Notes: a model not told the origin generated them from the letters alone. 64,000 bases of DNA from Melioribacteraceae bacterium (GCA_011525875.1 WYBN01000012.1:310001-374000), one strand, 5' to 3'; numbered from the stretch's first letter, positions 17,697 through 27,021 are shown. Translations and numbers: made by a program.

Positions 17697-19439
17697 ATGA
17701 TGACTAACAGAAAAAGTAAATACAATAGGATTATAGTAACCTTTTCATATACAGCTTTTTATGTTTTATCGTCAATCCTAATTTTTTGTCAGCCACCTAA
17801 TAATAATAGTAATCGACAAGATACAAACATTATTTGGAAAGATGATTTCGAATCGGGGAAATTATCGAACTGGGAGATAATAGATGATGTGACGGATGAA
17901 AAATCTAACTGGTACATTGAGAAGGGATTTTTGGTTCAAGATACAGATTGCGGCAACACATCCAAATTATTAGGCACCAATATTATAAACGGAAATCCAG
18001 AATGGGATAATTATGTTATTCATTCAAATATTATCTGTGCCGATGACGATTATATCGGGATTCTATTTAGATACAAAGACAACAATAACTACTACCGCTT
18101 TCTTCTTTCAAGTCAGAGAAAAGAAATTAGAATTGATAAAAGAGCTGACGGCGATTTCTTTAATCTCGCTCTTTATGATGACGAAGAATGGCAGCACGTG
18201 AGGTTTTCTGTTACAATCTTTTTAAGCGGAGAAAACATCAAACTTTTTCTTAATAGCCAAAAATATTTTGACATAAACGACAATCAGTTTGAGAAAGGGA
18301 GGATTGGTTTTACTTCTATTTCTAATCTTGGTTCTTTCATTGATGACGTTGTCGTTTACAGAACTTTTGAAATTAATCCTCCCGAAATTAATAAAGCAAT
18401 TACTCGGGGACCTTACTTGCAAAATGTAAGGAAGGATAAAGCCGTTATTATGTGGAATACTTCCTATCCAACTAATTCTGTTGTCGAATATGGATTGTCG
18501 CAAAATCATGGATGTATTGTTTCTTCTGATGCGCTTGTTTTAAATCACGAAGTTAAACTGAAGAATTTATTGCCGGGAACTACATATTACTACCGAGTAA
18601 AATCAGATGACTTAACCGGAGAATGGTATTCTTTTAACACTGCTGTTAATTATGAGATACATTTCAGTTTTATTGTTTACGGCGATAACCAAATGAATTT
18701 TTTAAGACATACTGAAATTGCTAATCAAATTTCAAAACATGATTTCGATTTTATTGTAAATTGTGGTGATGTTGTTCAACGTGGGCTCAGAAGTGATTGG
18801 GACATTGAGTTTTTTGAACCGCTCAAAAATATATTGCATTCCAAACCGGTTTATGCGGCAATTGGTAACCATGAATTGAATTCGGAAAATTATTATAAGA
18901 ATTTTTCTAATCCCAATAATGAGCATGAGAATTATTACTCTTTCGAATACGGCAATAGTTTTTTTGTTTTCATTGATAATCCCCGTGCTGCTTATCCCGA
19001 TAAGAAGTATTATACGGAATTTTACCCCAACAGTCCACAGTATGAATGGATAGAGTCGGAACTTTCCTCGGAAAAAGCTCAAAATGCACAGTGGCTATTT
19101 ACAATAAGTCACATCCCCAGTTATGTTGCCGGAACTCAAAGCTATTTTCCCGATAACAATAAATACCTTGTTCCGTTGTTTGAAAAATACGGGGTAGATT
19201 TTTCTTTTTCAGGTCATGTGCATGGATACGAAAGAGGATTGGTTAATGGCGTTAATTATATAATCACCGCAGGCGCTGGTGGTCCGCTTAACAAAAAGGG
19301 CTCGTTGGTTCTCAAACAATTCAAGAATTTTAAGCAAGTTTACAACTTTTGCCTAGTAAAGGTAAAAGATAATAGAATCTCGTTTGAAGCTTTCGATATT
19401 AGTAACAATATCATAGATAGTTTCGAAATAACGAAATAA
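17697..19439 (+). CDS. Exported purple-acid-phosphatase-like metallophosphoesterase
   Basis: This 580-residue protein has an N-terminal signal segment (FSYTAFYVLSSILIFCQ; possible lipobox Cys). A jelly-roll, LamG-like region follows at about 45-220 (FESGKLSNWEIIDD). Next is a fibronectin-III/PAP N-terminal domain at about 225-310 (TRGPYLQNVRKDKAVIMWNT), then a calcineurin-type catalytic domain with YGDNQ, NCGDVVQRG, GNHEL, SHIPSY and GHVHGYERG. These supply the usual two-metal ligands. It would remove phosphate from an extracellular or periplasmic ester. It stands 96 bases ahead of a TonB receptor and near an OPA-family permease, which fits organophosphate use; the substrate is not known. Confidence 0.88.
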   Translation: MMTNRKSKYNRIIVTFSYTAFYVLSSILIFCQPPNNNSNRQDTNIIWKDDFESGKLSNWEIIDDVTDEKSNWYIEKGFLVQDTDCGNTSKLLGTNIINGNPEWDNYVIHSNIICADDDYIGILFRYKDNNNYYRFLLSSQRKEIRIDKRADGDFFNLALYDDEEWQHVRFSVTIFLSGENIKLFLNSQKYFDINDNQFEKGRIGFTSISNLGSFIDDVVVYRTFEINPPEINKAITRGPYLQNVRKDKAVIMWNTSYPTNSVVEYGLSQNHGCIVSSDALVLNHEVKLKNLLPGTTYYYRVKSDDLTGEWYSFNTAVNYEIHFSFIVYGDNQMNFLRHTEIANQISKHDFDFIVNCGDVVQRGLRSDWDIEFFEPLKNILHSKPVYAAIGNHELNSENYYKNFSNPNNEHENYYSFEYGNSFFVFIDNPRAAYPDKKYYTEFYPNSPQYEWIESELSSEKAQNAQWLFTISHIPSYVAGTQSYFPDNNKYLVPLFEKYGVDFSFSGHVHGYERGLVNGVNYIITAGAGGPLNKKGSLVLKQFKNFKQVYNFCLVKVKDNRISFEAFDISNNIIDSFEITK

Positions 19440-19535
19440 TTAATCTAATGGTAATAACCGCTTAATAAGAAATTAATAGTGGAACTGTAAATTTGATCAT
19501 TAATATCTTTTTTATAAACTAATAACGAGGTTAAC

Positions 19536-22232
19536 ATGAAATTAACTTTTACAAGCAATATTTCACACGAAACTTATAAGAGGATTTGTCTGTTTTTTGT
19601 TCTTTTTCTTTTCATAATTTCGTTTTCAGTTGAGGCACAAACTACCGGAAAGATTTCCGGGAAGGTTACCGAGGAATCCTCAGGTTCGTTTTTACCTGGG
19701 GCGAATGTTGTTCTGGTTAATACTAAAATCGGTACAGCGGCTGATCAACAGGGGAGATATACTATTTCCAGAATTCAGCCGGGCACATACCAAGTTAAAG
19801 CATCTTATTTGGGCTATCAGGATAAAATAGTTGAAGTAACTGTACAAGCTAATCATACAACTCAACTAGATTTTGAGCTTAAAGAATCTGCTACACAATT
19901 GGAAGAAACAGTTGTTTACGGACAATTAACCCGGGGACAGGCAAAATCATTAAACGAACAAAAGAATGCGCCGAATATTAAAAATGTTGTTTCATCAGAA
20001 CAATTTCAGTTATTTCCTGATAGAAACGCTGCCGAAACTGCTGCTCGTATTCCAGGGGTTGCAATTTCTTATGATCAAGGCGAAGGCGAAGTAATTACGA
20101 TTAGAGGTATGGGCCCTGAGTTTAATTCACTTACTGTGAACGGACAGCGAATACCGGCACCGGACCCGGACTTGGGAAGAGCTGTTGGACTTGATTTATT
20201 AAATCAAGATTTAATGGAAAACATTGTTGTTACAAAAGCGCTCACACCGGATATGGATGCTGATGCAATAGGGGGCAATGTAAACTTTCAAATGAAACAA
20301 GCTCCTGATGACGGGATTTTTGCAGTCAACCTTGGCGGCGGCTATAATATTCAACATTCTGAATTTAAAAATTATGGAAATGATATTATTGATGTATCCA
20401 CTTATGGCGGGCAAAGGTTTTTTAATAAGAAACTCGGCGTGCTGGCTGCTGTAAGTTATTATAAAACCAACCGCGGCTCTCTGTTAAGACAATTGGATTA
20501 TGAAGATCCATCAACCAGTACAATAATTTACGCGCAGCACTCCAATGACTATGATGTTCTTAGAGAACGCTGGGGAGTTAACCTGAACACTGAATATAAA
20601 TTTGATGACTTTAACAGAATGTATGTGAATCTTAACCACAACAGGTATTTTGATAAAGAAATTAGAAGAGTGGCTGAGTGGGTTATTGAAGACGAGGAAG
20701 AAACAAAAGAAACAAGGAACAGAGTAGAAGATCAATCTTTAAGCAGTGTTATGTTCGGCGGTAATCATAATTTTGACGGAATCAAATTTGATTTCACTAC
20801 AAGCTGGATTAAAGCCGAAGAGGATATGCCGGCAAGAACCTATTTCAGATTTCAGAGGGACTTTGATTTCTCCAGTTTCACGAATGAAGACGTGAAAAAT
20901 TTTGGAGTAACCTCAAAATTCTCCGGGCAGGATCCGCTCACATTAAATCGAATAAGAGTTGATGATAAATTGAAACAGGATGAAGATTTATCCGGCATGG
21001 TAAATTTAGAAATACCTTACAATTTGTTAGATAGGGAAAGTTCGTTGAAATTCGGCGGGAAATTCTTGCATAAAAAAGTAAAATTTGAAGAGCGCCGGTT
21101 ACAATTAAGAAATTTTCCTGAAGATCATGTAATTGGTGAAGGTGAATTTGGGTTTGAAGATGTAATAGTAAGCCCTGATGATGTAAATTATTTGGGTTCC
21201 GAGAGATCGGAATATCTTGATATGAGCGACGATAATTACGACGCAACGGAAGATATTTTAGCTGCTTATGGAATGACTACTATAAATTTCAGCCCAAAAT
21301 TCAGCTTGCTTGCAGGTTTAAGATTCGAGAATACTACCAATAAATATAATACACTGGCAATTGAATCAGTTAATAAAGGAGAATCTGACGCAAGTTATTC
21401 CAACCTACTTCCTTCTGCTCATTTAACTTATCGTTTTACTGATAATATGAATTTAAGATTTGCTTATTCTTCCGGTATCTCGAGACCGGATTATAAAGCA
21501 TTAGTGCCGTTTGAATTCAGAGATGATGATGATAGAGAAATTTCAAGAGGTAATCCGGATCTTGAAGCAACAACATCAAGTAATTTTGATCTAATGTTTG
21601 AGAATTACAGCCCTTATTTAGGATTATTCAGCGCCGGAGTTTTTTATAAAAGAATGACAAACGTTGTGATAAATTCATTGGAGGTTCAAACCTTGCCATT
21701 TGAAGGAGGTACTCAACAGTACGAAGTTTCTATGCCGATAAACGGCGATGAAGCAGCTAATATTTACGGTTTCGAATTAGCTTTGAATCAGAGATTAAAC
21801 TTTCTTAATATGCCTTTCTTTGCTGATTTTAACATTTATGCAAACTACACATATACAAAATCTGAATTCGAAGTTGGCGGCAGAGAAGTTCCCCTCGGTT
21901 TTAGCCCTGAACATATTTTGAATCTTGCAATTATGTATGATAATTCCGACTTGGGCTTATCCTTCGTAATTTCAAATAATTTTAGAGACGATATTTTGAT
22001 AGCAGTCGGCTCCGATAAATTTACTGATGTTTATTACAAAAAAGAATACCACTTAGATATATCTGTTACACAAAAGATCACAAGTAATTTATCATTATAC
22101 ATGCAGCTTAATAACTTAACCGATCAAGTAGAAAATGAATCTTGGGGAGATCCTTCTGAAAGTTATTCGAAATGGACGCAATGGGCAAAATTCAATTCTT
22201 ATGGAACCCTTGGTGTATCATATAAATTATGA
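19536..22232 (+). CDS. TonB-dependent outer-membrane receptor
   Basis: This 898-residue protein has a signal peptide (about 1-31), a carboxypeptidase-regulatory-like domain (37-120, GKISGKVTEESSGSFLPGAN and GRYTISRIQPGTYQVKASY), a plug domain (ETAARIPGVAISYDQGEGE, IRGMGPEFNSLTVNGQ, MDADAIGGNVNFQMK) and a long beta-barrel ending in an aromatic strand (GTLGVSYKL). The plug is of the type found in large receptors for sugar or phytate-like substrates (TIGR01782 style). There is no SusD partner. A strong terminator follows, so it is not obligatorily cotranscribed with the permease downstream. The ribosome site is AACGAGG before the ATG. Confidence 0.92.
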   Translation: MKLTFTSNISHETYKRICLFFVLFLFIISFSVEAQTTGKISGKVTEESSGSFLPGANVVLVNTKIGTAADQQGRYTISRIQPGTYQVKASYLGYQDKIVEVTVQANHTTQLDFELKESATQLEETVVYGQLTRGQAKSLNEQKNAPNIKNVVSSEQFQLFPDRNAAETAARIPGVAISYDQGEGEVITIRGMGPEFNSLTVNGQRIPAPDPDLGRAVGLDLLNQDLMENIVVTKALTPDMDADAIGGNVNFQMKQAPDDGIFAVNLGGGYNIQHSEFKNYGNDIIDVSTYGGQRFFNKKLGVLAAVSYYKTNRGSLLRQLDYEDPSTSTIIYAQHSNDYDVLRERWGVNLNTEYKFDDFNRMYVNLNHNRYFDKEIRRVAEWVIEDEEETKETRNRVEDQSLSSVMFGGNHNFDGIKFDFTTSWIKAEEDMPARTYFRFQRDFDFSSFTNEDVKNFGVTSKFSGQDPLTLNRIRVDDKLKQDEDLSGMVNLEIPYNLLDRESSLKFGGKFLHKKVKFEERRLQLRNFPEDHVIGEGEFGFEDVIVSPDDVNYLGSERSEYLDMSDDNYDATEDILAAYGMTTINFSPKFSLLAGLRFENTTNKYNTLAIESVNKGESDASYSNLLPSAHLTYRFTDNMNLRFAYSSGISRPDYKALVPFEFRDDDDREISRGNPDLEATTSSNFDLMFENYSPYLGLFSAGVFYKRMTNVVINSLEVQTLPFEGGTQQYEVSMPINGDEAANIYGFELALNQRLNFLNMPFFADFNIYANYTYTKSEFEVGGREVPLGFSPEHILNLAIMYDNSDLGLSFVISNNFRDDILIAVGSDKFTDVYYKKEYHLDISVTQKITSNLSLYMQLNNLTDQVENESWGDPSESYSKWTQWAKFNSYGTLGVSYKL

Positions 22233-22251
22233 CATACCTTATCCCTTGGTT

Positions 22252-22290
22252 AAAGCGGCGAATAAATAACTTCGCCGCTTTTGTTTGTTA
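22252..22290 (+). terminator. Rho-independent terminator after the TonB receptor
   Basis: An 11-bp perfect stem (AAAGCGGCGAA 22,252-22,262 with TTCGCCGCTTT 22,271-22,281, 8-base loop) is followed by TTGTTTGTT. It lies 20 bases past the stop codon. Confidence 0.85.
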
Positions 22291-22398
22291 ATAACCGGCT
22301 CATAAGAATAATTTTAGTTGATAAACTTTATTAGGGGTGAAAAACAACATAATCAAAAACTCCCAACATTTTTGTCATTTAATTTTGGTGTAATTATA

Positions 22399-23742
22399 AT
22401 GTTCAAAAAAATCGTCAGTTTTTTCGCTACAGGTAAGGACCAGCCTCTACTCGAAAATGAAAATGAGATAAAAAAAAATTATGAAAGAAAACGCAGGACT
22501 GTTTACATTTCTCTTATAATAGGTTACGCTTTTTTTTACACGTGCAGGCTTGGTTTATCTGTTGCTAAAAAACCATTGCTAGATGCTGGTATTCTTGATG
22601 TAACTGAAATGGGCATTATCGGTTCAATCCTGCTTTACACGTATGCAGTCGGAAAATTTATAAACGGGTTGTTAGCTGATAGAGCCAATATTCGCAGGTT
22701 TATGTCCACAGCTTTATTTTTTTCAGCAATTGCAAACTTGTTTTTCGGATTTAGTAATTATTTTATTGTTTTTGCGATTTTATGGGGATTAAACGGTTGG
22801 TTTCAATCTATTGGCTCAGCGCCGAGCGTCGTATCAATCTGTCAATGGTTTAGTAATAAAGAAAGGGGAACAAGATACGGTATTTGGGCTGGTGCGCATA
22901 ACATTGGCGAAGGTTTAACATTTGTTGGAACTGCCTTCTTGATAAGTTCTTTTGGTTGGCGGTGGGGGTTTTGGGGTCCCGGTATTGTCTGCGTTATTAT
23001 TGCTGCCATAATGTTTTATACCCTTGCAGATAGACCTCAGACGTATGGACTGCCGTATATTGCTGATTATAAAAAAGATTTTTCAGCAGGTAAACCCACA
23101 AAAGATTCTATCAGCAAAATGCAGCTGATGATATTGAGAAGCCCGATAGTTTGGGTGTTGGGATTAAGCAGTGCATTTATGTACACTGCCCGGTATGCGA
23201 TTAACAATTGGGGAATTCTGTATCTTCAAGAGGCAAAAAATTACTCGCTTGTAGATGCGAGCTTTGCGATGGGAGCTTACCCGATCTTAGGATTTATTGG
23301 AGCAGTTTTATCAGGTGTCATCTCGGATAAGTTTTTCAACGCGCGTAGGAATATCCCAACTTTAATTTATGGGCTGGCTGAAATATCTGCATTATTAATG
23401 CTGTTCATTATACCGCCAGGTAACAAGTGGTTGGATACCATCGCCCTCGGTTTATTCGGTTTCGGTATAGGCGGATTGATTGTTTTTCTTGCTGGGTTGA
23501 TTGCAGTTGATGTTTTTCCAAAAGCCGTGGCAGGAGCAATTAAAGGACTGATCGGATTGTTCAGTTATCTCGGTGCTGCTACTCAAGATTGGATAAGCGG
23601 CTATCTCATTGATATGACTAAAACAACTGTTGGTGGAAAAGTTGTATACTCTTTCGATGCTGCTTTCTATTTCTGGATAGGTGCTTCTGTATTTTCAATG
23701 TTATTGGCACTTACTGTTTGGAATGTTAAACAAAAAGAATAA
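22399..23742 (+). CDS. MFS permease of the organophosphate:phosphate antiporter (OPA) family
   Basis: The ATG at 22,399 gives 447 residues with about 12 membrane helices. Family marks are a cytoplasmic N-terminus with an ERKRR run, FYTCRLGLSVAKKPLL in helix 1, and KERGTRYGIWAGAHNIGEGL, equivalent to the GlpT/UhpT helix 4-5 region. It most resembles GlpT, UhpT and UhpC. Known members take up glycerol-3-phosphate or hexose phosphates in exchange for phosphate. With a secreted phosphoesterase, a TonB receptor and a GntP permease nearby, import of a phosphorylated sugar or polyol is likely. A longer TTG-started form is possible but adds an unusual hydrophilic leader. Confidence 0.88.
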   Translation: MFKKIVSFFATGKDQPLLENENEIKKNYERKRRTVYISLIIGYAFFYTCRLGLSVAKKPLLDAGILDVTEMGIIGSILLYTYAVGKFINGLLADRANIRRFMSTALFFSAIANLFFGFSNYFIVFAILWGLNGWFQSIGSAPSVVSICQWFSNKERGTRYGIWAGAHNIGEGLTFVGTAFLISSFGWRWGFWGPGIVCVIIAAIMFYTLADRPQTYGLPYIADYKKDFSAGKPTKDSISKMQLMILRSPIVWVLGLSSAFMYTARYAINNWGILYLQEAKNYSLVDASFAMGAYPILGFIGAVLSGVISDKFFNARRNIPTLIYGLAEISALLMLFIIPPGNKWLDTIALGLFGFGIGGLIVFLAGLIAVDVFPKAVAGAIKGLIGLFSYLGAATQDWISGYLIDMTKTTVGGKVVYSFDAAFYFWIGASVFSMLLALTVWNVKQKE

Positions 23743-23779
23743 TGAATCATATTTCACAATAAAAATCAGTGTGATAACC

Positions 23780-24613
23780 ATGGAATTTAATAATAAAATA
23801 ATCATGCTCAATATTATCATTTTTTTGATATTGAGTTTGAGTATCAATTTTGCTCAGACACCAAGGTTTGAAACAGTACAAAAATTTTTTGCGGAAGAAG
23901 CAAGACAGGGCGTTGCAGTTGATGAAAATTATATTTACGTTATCGGCAACCGTGAAATTGGTAAATACGATAAGAAGACTACCGAAATAGTTGCACAATG
24001 GAAAGATGAAGAAGGCGGCAAGTTCATTCATATGGACAGTGGTGTTATTGTTGATGGTAAGTTGTACTGCGCTCATTCTAATTATCCTTATTTCCCAATG
24101 ACAAGCTCTATTGAAATTTTTGATCCGAAAACTTTAGAGCATATTGAAACTCATAGTTTTGGTATTTACCGCGGCTCTTGCACCTGGGTGGATTACTACA
24201 ACGGCTTTTGGTGGGCTGCTTTCGCTCATTACAATAAATGGCGGGATTCCACCAATGCTGATGTTAGATATACATCGGTAGTTAAGTTTGACGATCATTG
24301 GCGTGAAGTTGAATCTTGGACTTTTCCTAAAGAAGTTTTTACACGCTTCGGTGAAATGAGTAATTCAGGCGGCTCTTGGGGTCCTGATGGTTTGCTCTAT
24401 TGCACCGGTCATGATAATAATGAAGTTTATGGGTTGAAAATTCCCGACACCGGTTCTGTACTAGAATTGGTGCGAGTTATTCAAATAGAAAGTTTTGGAC
24501 AGGGGATTGCCTGGGATCGCTCAGATCCAAATTTTATTTATGGAATTATTAAAAGTGACTGTCTAATAATAAAATCAAGTTTTAAAATAAATCAATCTAA
24601 TGAATCAAAGTAA
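23780..24613 (+). CDS. Exported propeller-like protein, function unknown
   Basis: The ATG at 23,780 gives 277 residues with a signal peptide (IIMLNIIIFLILSLSINFAQ). The mature part is rich in short strand-like repeats typical of beta-propellers: GVAVDENYIYVIGNREIGKY, HMDSGVIVDGKLYCAHSN, GSCTWVDYYNGFWWAAFAHY and SWGPDGLLYCTGHDNNEVYG. I do not recognise a catalytic motif. It begins 37 bases after the OPA permease and ends 13 bases before GntP, so it should share their transcript and act in the periplasm on the same substrate, for example as a binding or lactonase-like protein (inference). Confidence 0.72.
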   Translation: MEFNNKIIMLNIIIFLILSLSINFAQTPRFETVQKFFAEEARQGVAVDENYIYVIGNREIGKYDKKTTEIVAQWKDEEGGKFIHMDSGVIVDGKLYCAHSNYPYFPMTSSIEIFDPKTLEHIETHSFGIYRGSCTWVDYYNGFWWAAFAHYNKWRDSTNADVRYTSVVKFDDHWREVESWTFPKEVFTRFGEMSNSGGSWGPDGLLYCTGHDNNEVYGLKIPDTGSVLELVRVIQIESFGQGIAWDRSDPNFIYGIIKSDCLIIKSSFKINQSNESK

Positions 24614-24626
24614 TTCTAAATGATGT

Positions 24627-25976
24627 ATGGAATCGGTTTATTATTCATTGTTCGTTTTAATTGCGAGCATTGCGTTTATAATATTTATGACCGCAAATCT
24701 GAAGATAAATGCATTTTTTGTTCTAATAATTGCCGGAATAATAGCCGGACTTTTATCTGAAATGAAGCCGGAACAAATAATTGAAACTCTCAAAATTGGT
24801 TTTGGAAATACACTTGGCTCTATTGGAATTGTTATCGTTGCCGGTACAAGTCTTGGCGTTATGCTCGAAAAAACTGGGGCAGCGTTATCAATGGCTGATT
24901 TCATTCTGAGAAAAGTAGGAAAAAAAAACTCATCATTAGCGATGAGTTTAACCGGGTTAATTTTTGGAATACCGATATTCTGTGATTCCGGCTTTGTCAT
25001 TTTGAGTCCTTTAAATAAGTCTATTTCTTTTCATTCCGGTACCCCGATTGCAATTATGGCAGTTTCACTCGGTACAAGTTTACTTGCAATACACTGTTTT
25101 ATTCCGCCCCATCCCGGGGCAACTGCGGCTGCGGGAATTATAGGGGTAGATATTGGGCAATTAATGTTAATGGGATTGTTATTGGCTGTTCCTACTGCAA
25201 TTGTTGGTTTCGCTTGGGCAAATACTTATGGAAAAAGATTTGAAGATAATAGTAAGAATAATAAATTGGAAAAAAATATTAAAGTTGACGATATACACCT
25301 TCCGAACCCAATCTTATCATTCATACCAATTATTTTGCCGATTATCTTAATTGCTCTTAAGTCTATTCTTCTGCTTTTTATAGATACACTTGATAATAAT
25401 ATTTTTGGAAAAACAATTATTTTTATTGGTGATCCTTCCGTTGCCCTGCTTATCGGATTAGTAATTAGTTTCATTTTGATGAATGAATGGTCATCTAACA
25501 AAATCGATACTTGGCTTGGCGAGGGAATAAAAAATGCAGGCAGCATACTCGCTATTACAGCGGCAGGAGGTGCATTCGGAGCAATTCTAGAGAAAACGGG
25601 GATTGGATTTACAATTGGAAATTCACTTGCCGCGCTTGGATTAGGAATATTTTTTCCTTTCATTATTTCCTCTGTTTTAAAAACAGTTCAAGGTTCATCA
25701 ACTGTTGCGATAATTACGGCAAGCTCGTTGGTTTTACCGTTACTTCCTGAGTTACATCTTAATACAGGTTGGGGTCCGCTTTTAACTATTCTAGCGTTAG
25801 GCGCAGGTTCAATGGTCGCATCACATACCAATGACAGTTATTTTTGGGTAGTTACAAAATTTTCCAACCTGAAATTAGAGGTCTCTCTTAAAGTTTTTAC
25901 AACTGCAACAATAATTATGGGAATTACCGCACAAATAATTATTTACATCTTTTCATTATTTACTTGTGCCAATTAA
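24627..25976 (+). CDS. GntP-family gluconate/sugar-acid permease
   Basis: This 449-residue integral membrane protein has about 12 helices. GntP marks include LKIGFGNTLGSIGIVIVAGT near the N-terminus, IFCDSGFVILSPLNKSI, CFIPPHPGATAAAGIIGVDI, KTVQGSSTVAIITASSLVLP and ASHTNDSYFWVVTKFSNL. The family brings in gluconate, glycerate, fructuronate or similar acids with protons. Its place at the end of the phosphoesterase-receptor-OPA cluster suggests the cell imports both a phosphorylated compound and the sugar acid left after dephosphorylation. Confidence 0.9.
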   Translation: MESVYYSLFVLIASIAFIIFMTANLKINAFFVLIIAGIIAGLLSEMKPEQIIETLKIGFGNTLGSIGIVIVAGTSLGVMLEKTGAALSMADFILRKVGKKNSSLAMSLTGLIFGIPIFCDSGFVILSPLNKSISFHSGTPIAIMAVSLGTSLLAIHCFIPPHPGATAAAGIIGVDIGQLMLMGLLLAVPTAIVGFAWANTYGKRFEDNSKNNKLEKNIKVDDIHLPNPILSFIPIILPIILIALKSILLLFIDTLDNNIFGKTIIFIGDPSVALLIGLVISFILMNEWSSNKIDTWLGEGIKNAGSILAITAAGGAFGAILEKTGIGFTIGNSLAALGLGIFFPFIISSVLKTVQGSSTVAIITASSLVLPLLPELHLNTGWGPLLTILALGAGSMVASHTNDSYFWVVTKFSNLKLEVSLKVFTTATIIMGITAQIIIYIFSLFTCAN

Positions 25977-25989
25977 GAATCGAAAATCT

Positions 25990-26699
25990 TCATACCGCGC
26001 AGCAGCTAAGTTTCTTTACACCTTTATCAAAACCAATTGCAGCAAATTTTACATTTTCAGATAAAGTTAAATACAGGTGAAACATTTGTTTTAATTCTTT
26101 AACGGTAATGCCGTATTTTATTGCAAGCGAAATTTACATCAACAATTCCGAACCTTCGGTAGCAAGAATTCTTGCGCCGATTAACTTGTCGTTTTCTTTG
26201 TCGCGAATAAGTTTTATGAATCCTTTCGTGTTTTTTGCTGCAAGTGAGCGGGGAACATTTTTCAACTCTATTGTTGAAACGTCGTAATCAATTTTATTTT
26301 TATAAGCCTGGTTTTCATTCATCCCAACCCCGGTAAGTTGAGGGTCTGTAAAAATTACCCGTGGGAAAACCGAGTAATCTTTTTTAGTATGATTTTCACC
26401 AAACATATTTTCAACAGCAAAAGACCCTTCGTACGCTGCGGAATAAATAAAAAAATTCGCCGGTTATATCCCCGGCTGCATAAATATTTGGAACTGATGT
26501 CTGCAAATATTCATTTGATTCATTGAAATTTTGTTTGTGAAGTTCAACTCCTAATTCTTCAAAACCGAAACCGGCAGCATTTCCTTTTCTGCCGGTTGCA
26601 ACAAAAAAATGAGTGCCTTCAATTGTTTGGTCTTTCCGCTTAACAGAATCATTATTAATAACTTTCCAAAGTGTCTTTTCTCTGATAGGATATAGCAAG
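25990..26699 (-). pseudogene. Truncated, frameshifted mercuric-reductase-like flavoprotein gene
   Basis: The minus strand encodes the C-terminal ~235 residues of a pyridine-nucleotide-disulfide oxidoreductase: THFFVATGRKGN, then VPNIYAAGDITGE, then FFIYSAAYEGSFAVENMFG, FPRVIFTDPQLTGVG, LIGARILATEGSELLM and finally KKLSCCAV. The vicinal Cys near the C-terminus is typical of MerA. Inactivation is clear: a frameshift in the A7 run at 26,449-26,455, a stop codon at 26,134-26,136 where Glu is expected, and loss of the FAD-binding N-terminal half at about 26,699, exactly where the DUF1670 remnant begins. Confidence 0.85.
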
Positions 26700-26702
26700 A
26701 CT

Positions 26703-26898
26703 AACGAAACATTCTATTGAAGCAGTTGGTAGATATTTCAAGAGCTATAAAAATATAAAGCTGCTTATGGAAACAGAATTTAATCTGATTGAGATGCTAA
26801 GAGTATCAGGAGTGGGAAGAAGTACAATAATCCAGTACAGAGAGTTAGTGGAATTAAATCATTCGGAGCTAAAAGATGAAAGTAAAAAAGAAAGATAG
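26703..26898 (+). pseudogene. C-terminal remnant of a DUF1670 family protein
   Basis: An open stretch without a start codon encodes TKHSIEAVGRYFKSYKNIKL, then LIEMLRVSGVGRSTIIQYRE and LVELNHSELKDESKKER before a TAG. It matches the HSPEAVTRYVKDYKRV...G.S..I..Y.EL end of DUF1670 proteins, a helix-turn-helix family often found next to mobile DNA, as I recall. Upstream sequence switches abruptly to the MerA-like pseudogene, so the N-terminal two thirds are missing here. Hairpins and a terminal-repeat copy follow within 125 bases. Confidence 0.6.
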
Positions 26899-26903
26899 TA
26901 ACT

Positions 26904-26917
26904 GCGTTGGGAAACGC
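26904..26917. repeat. Small stem-loop downstream of the DUF1670 remnant
   Basis: GCGTT-GGGA-AACGC forms a 5-bp stem with a 4-base loop, 6 bases after the remnant's stop codon. It may be a terminator fragment or part of the element's end. Confidence 0.35.
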
Positions 26918-26973
26918 CCTCCCTCCGTTACAATCAAAAAGAGTCTAAATAAATTGAATTAAACAATGACAAA

Positions 26974-27004
26974 GGTTATTTTAGGAATGTCCTCCAAAAT
27001 AACC
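26974..27004. repeat. Long subterminal hairpin next to the right element end
   Basis: GGTTATTTT (26,974-26,982) pairs with AAAATAACC (26,996-27,004), and the interior continues AGGA-ATG-TCCT with a 2-base CC bulge, giving 13 paired bases in all. It ends 1 base before the inverted-repeat copy at 27,006. It is not followed by a T-run, so an element-end structure is more likely than a simple terminator. Confidence 0.55.
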
Positions 27005-27005
27005 T

Positions 27006-27021
27006 ACCGGAAGATTTTCCT
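27006..27021 (-). repeat. Right copy of the 16-base terminal-inverted-repeat-like sequence
   Basis: ACCGGAAGATTTTCCT is the exact reverse complement of 218-233. It lies 108 bases beyond the DUF1670 C-terminal remnant and 82 bases before a tRNA gene, and would be the right end of the element whose left end is at 218. Confidence 0.45.

Noticed and set aside
218..27021. Target-site duplication outside the inverted repeats (TTGAAA left, TTGCAA right)
   Set aside because: The two hexamers differ and their offset is arbitrary, so they are not reported as a duplication.
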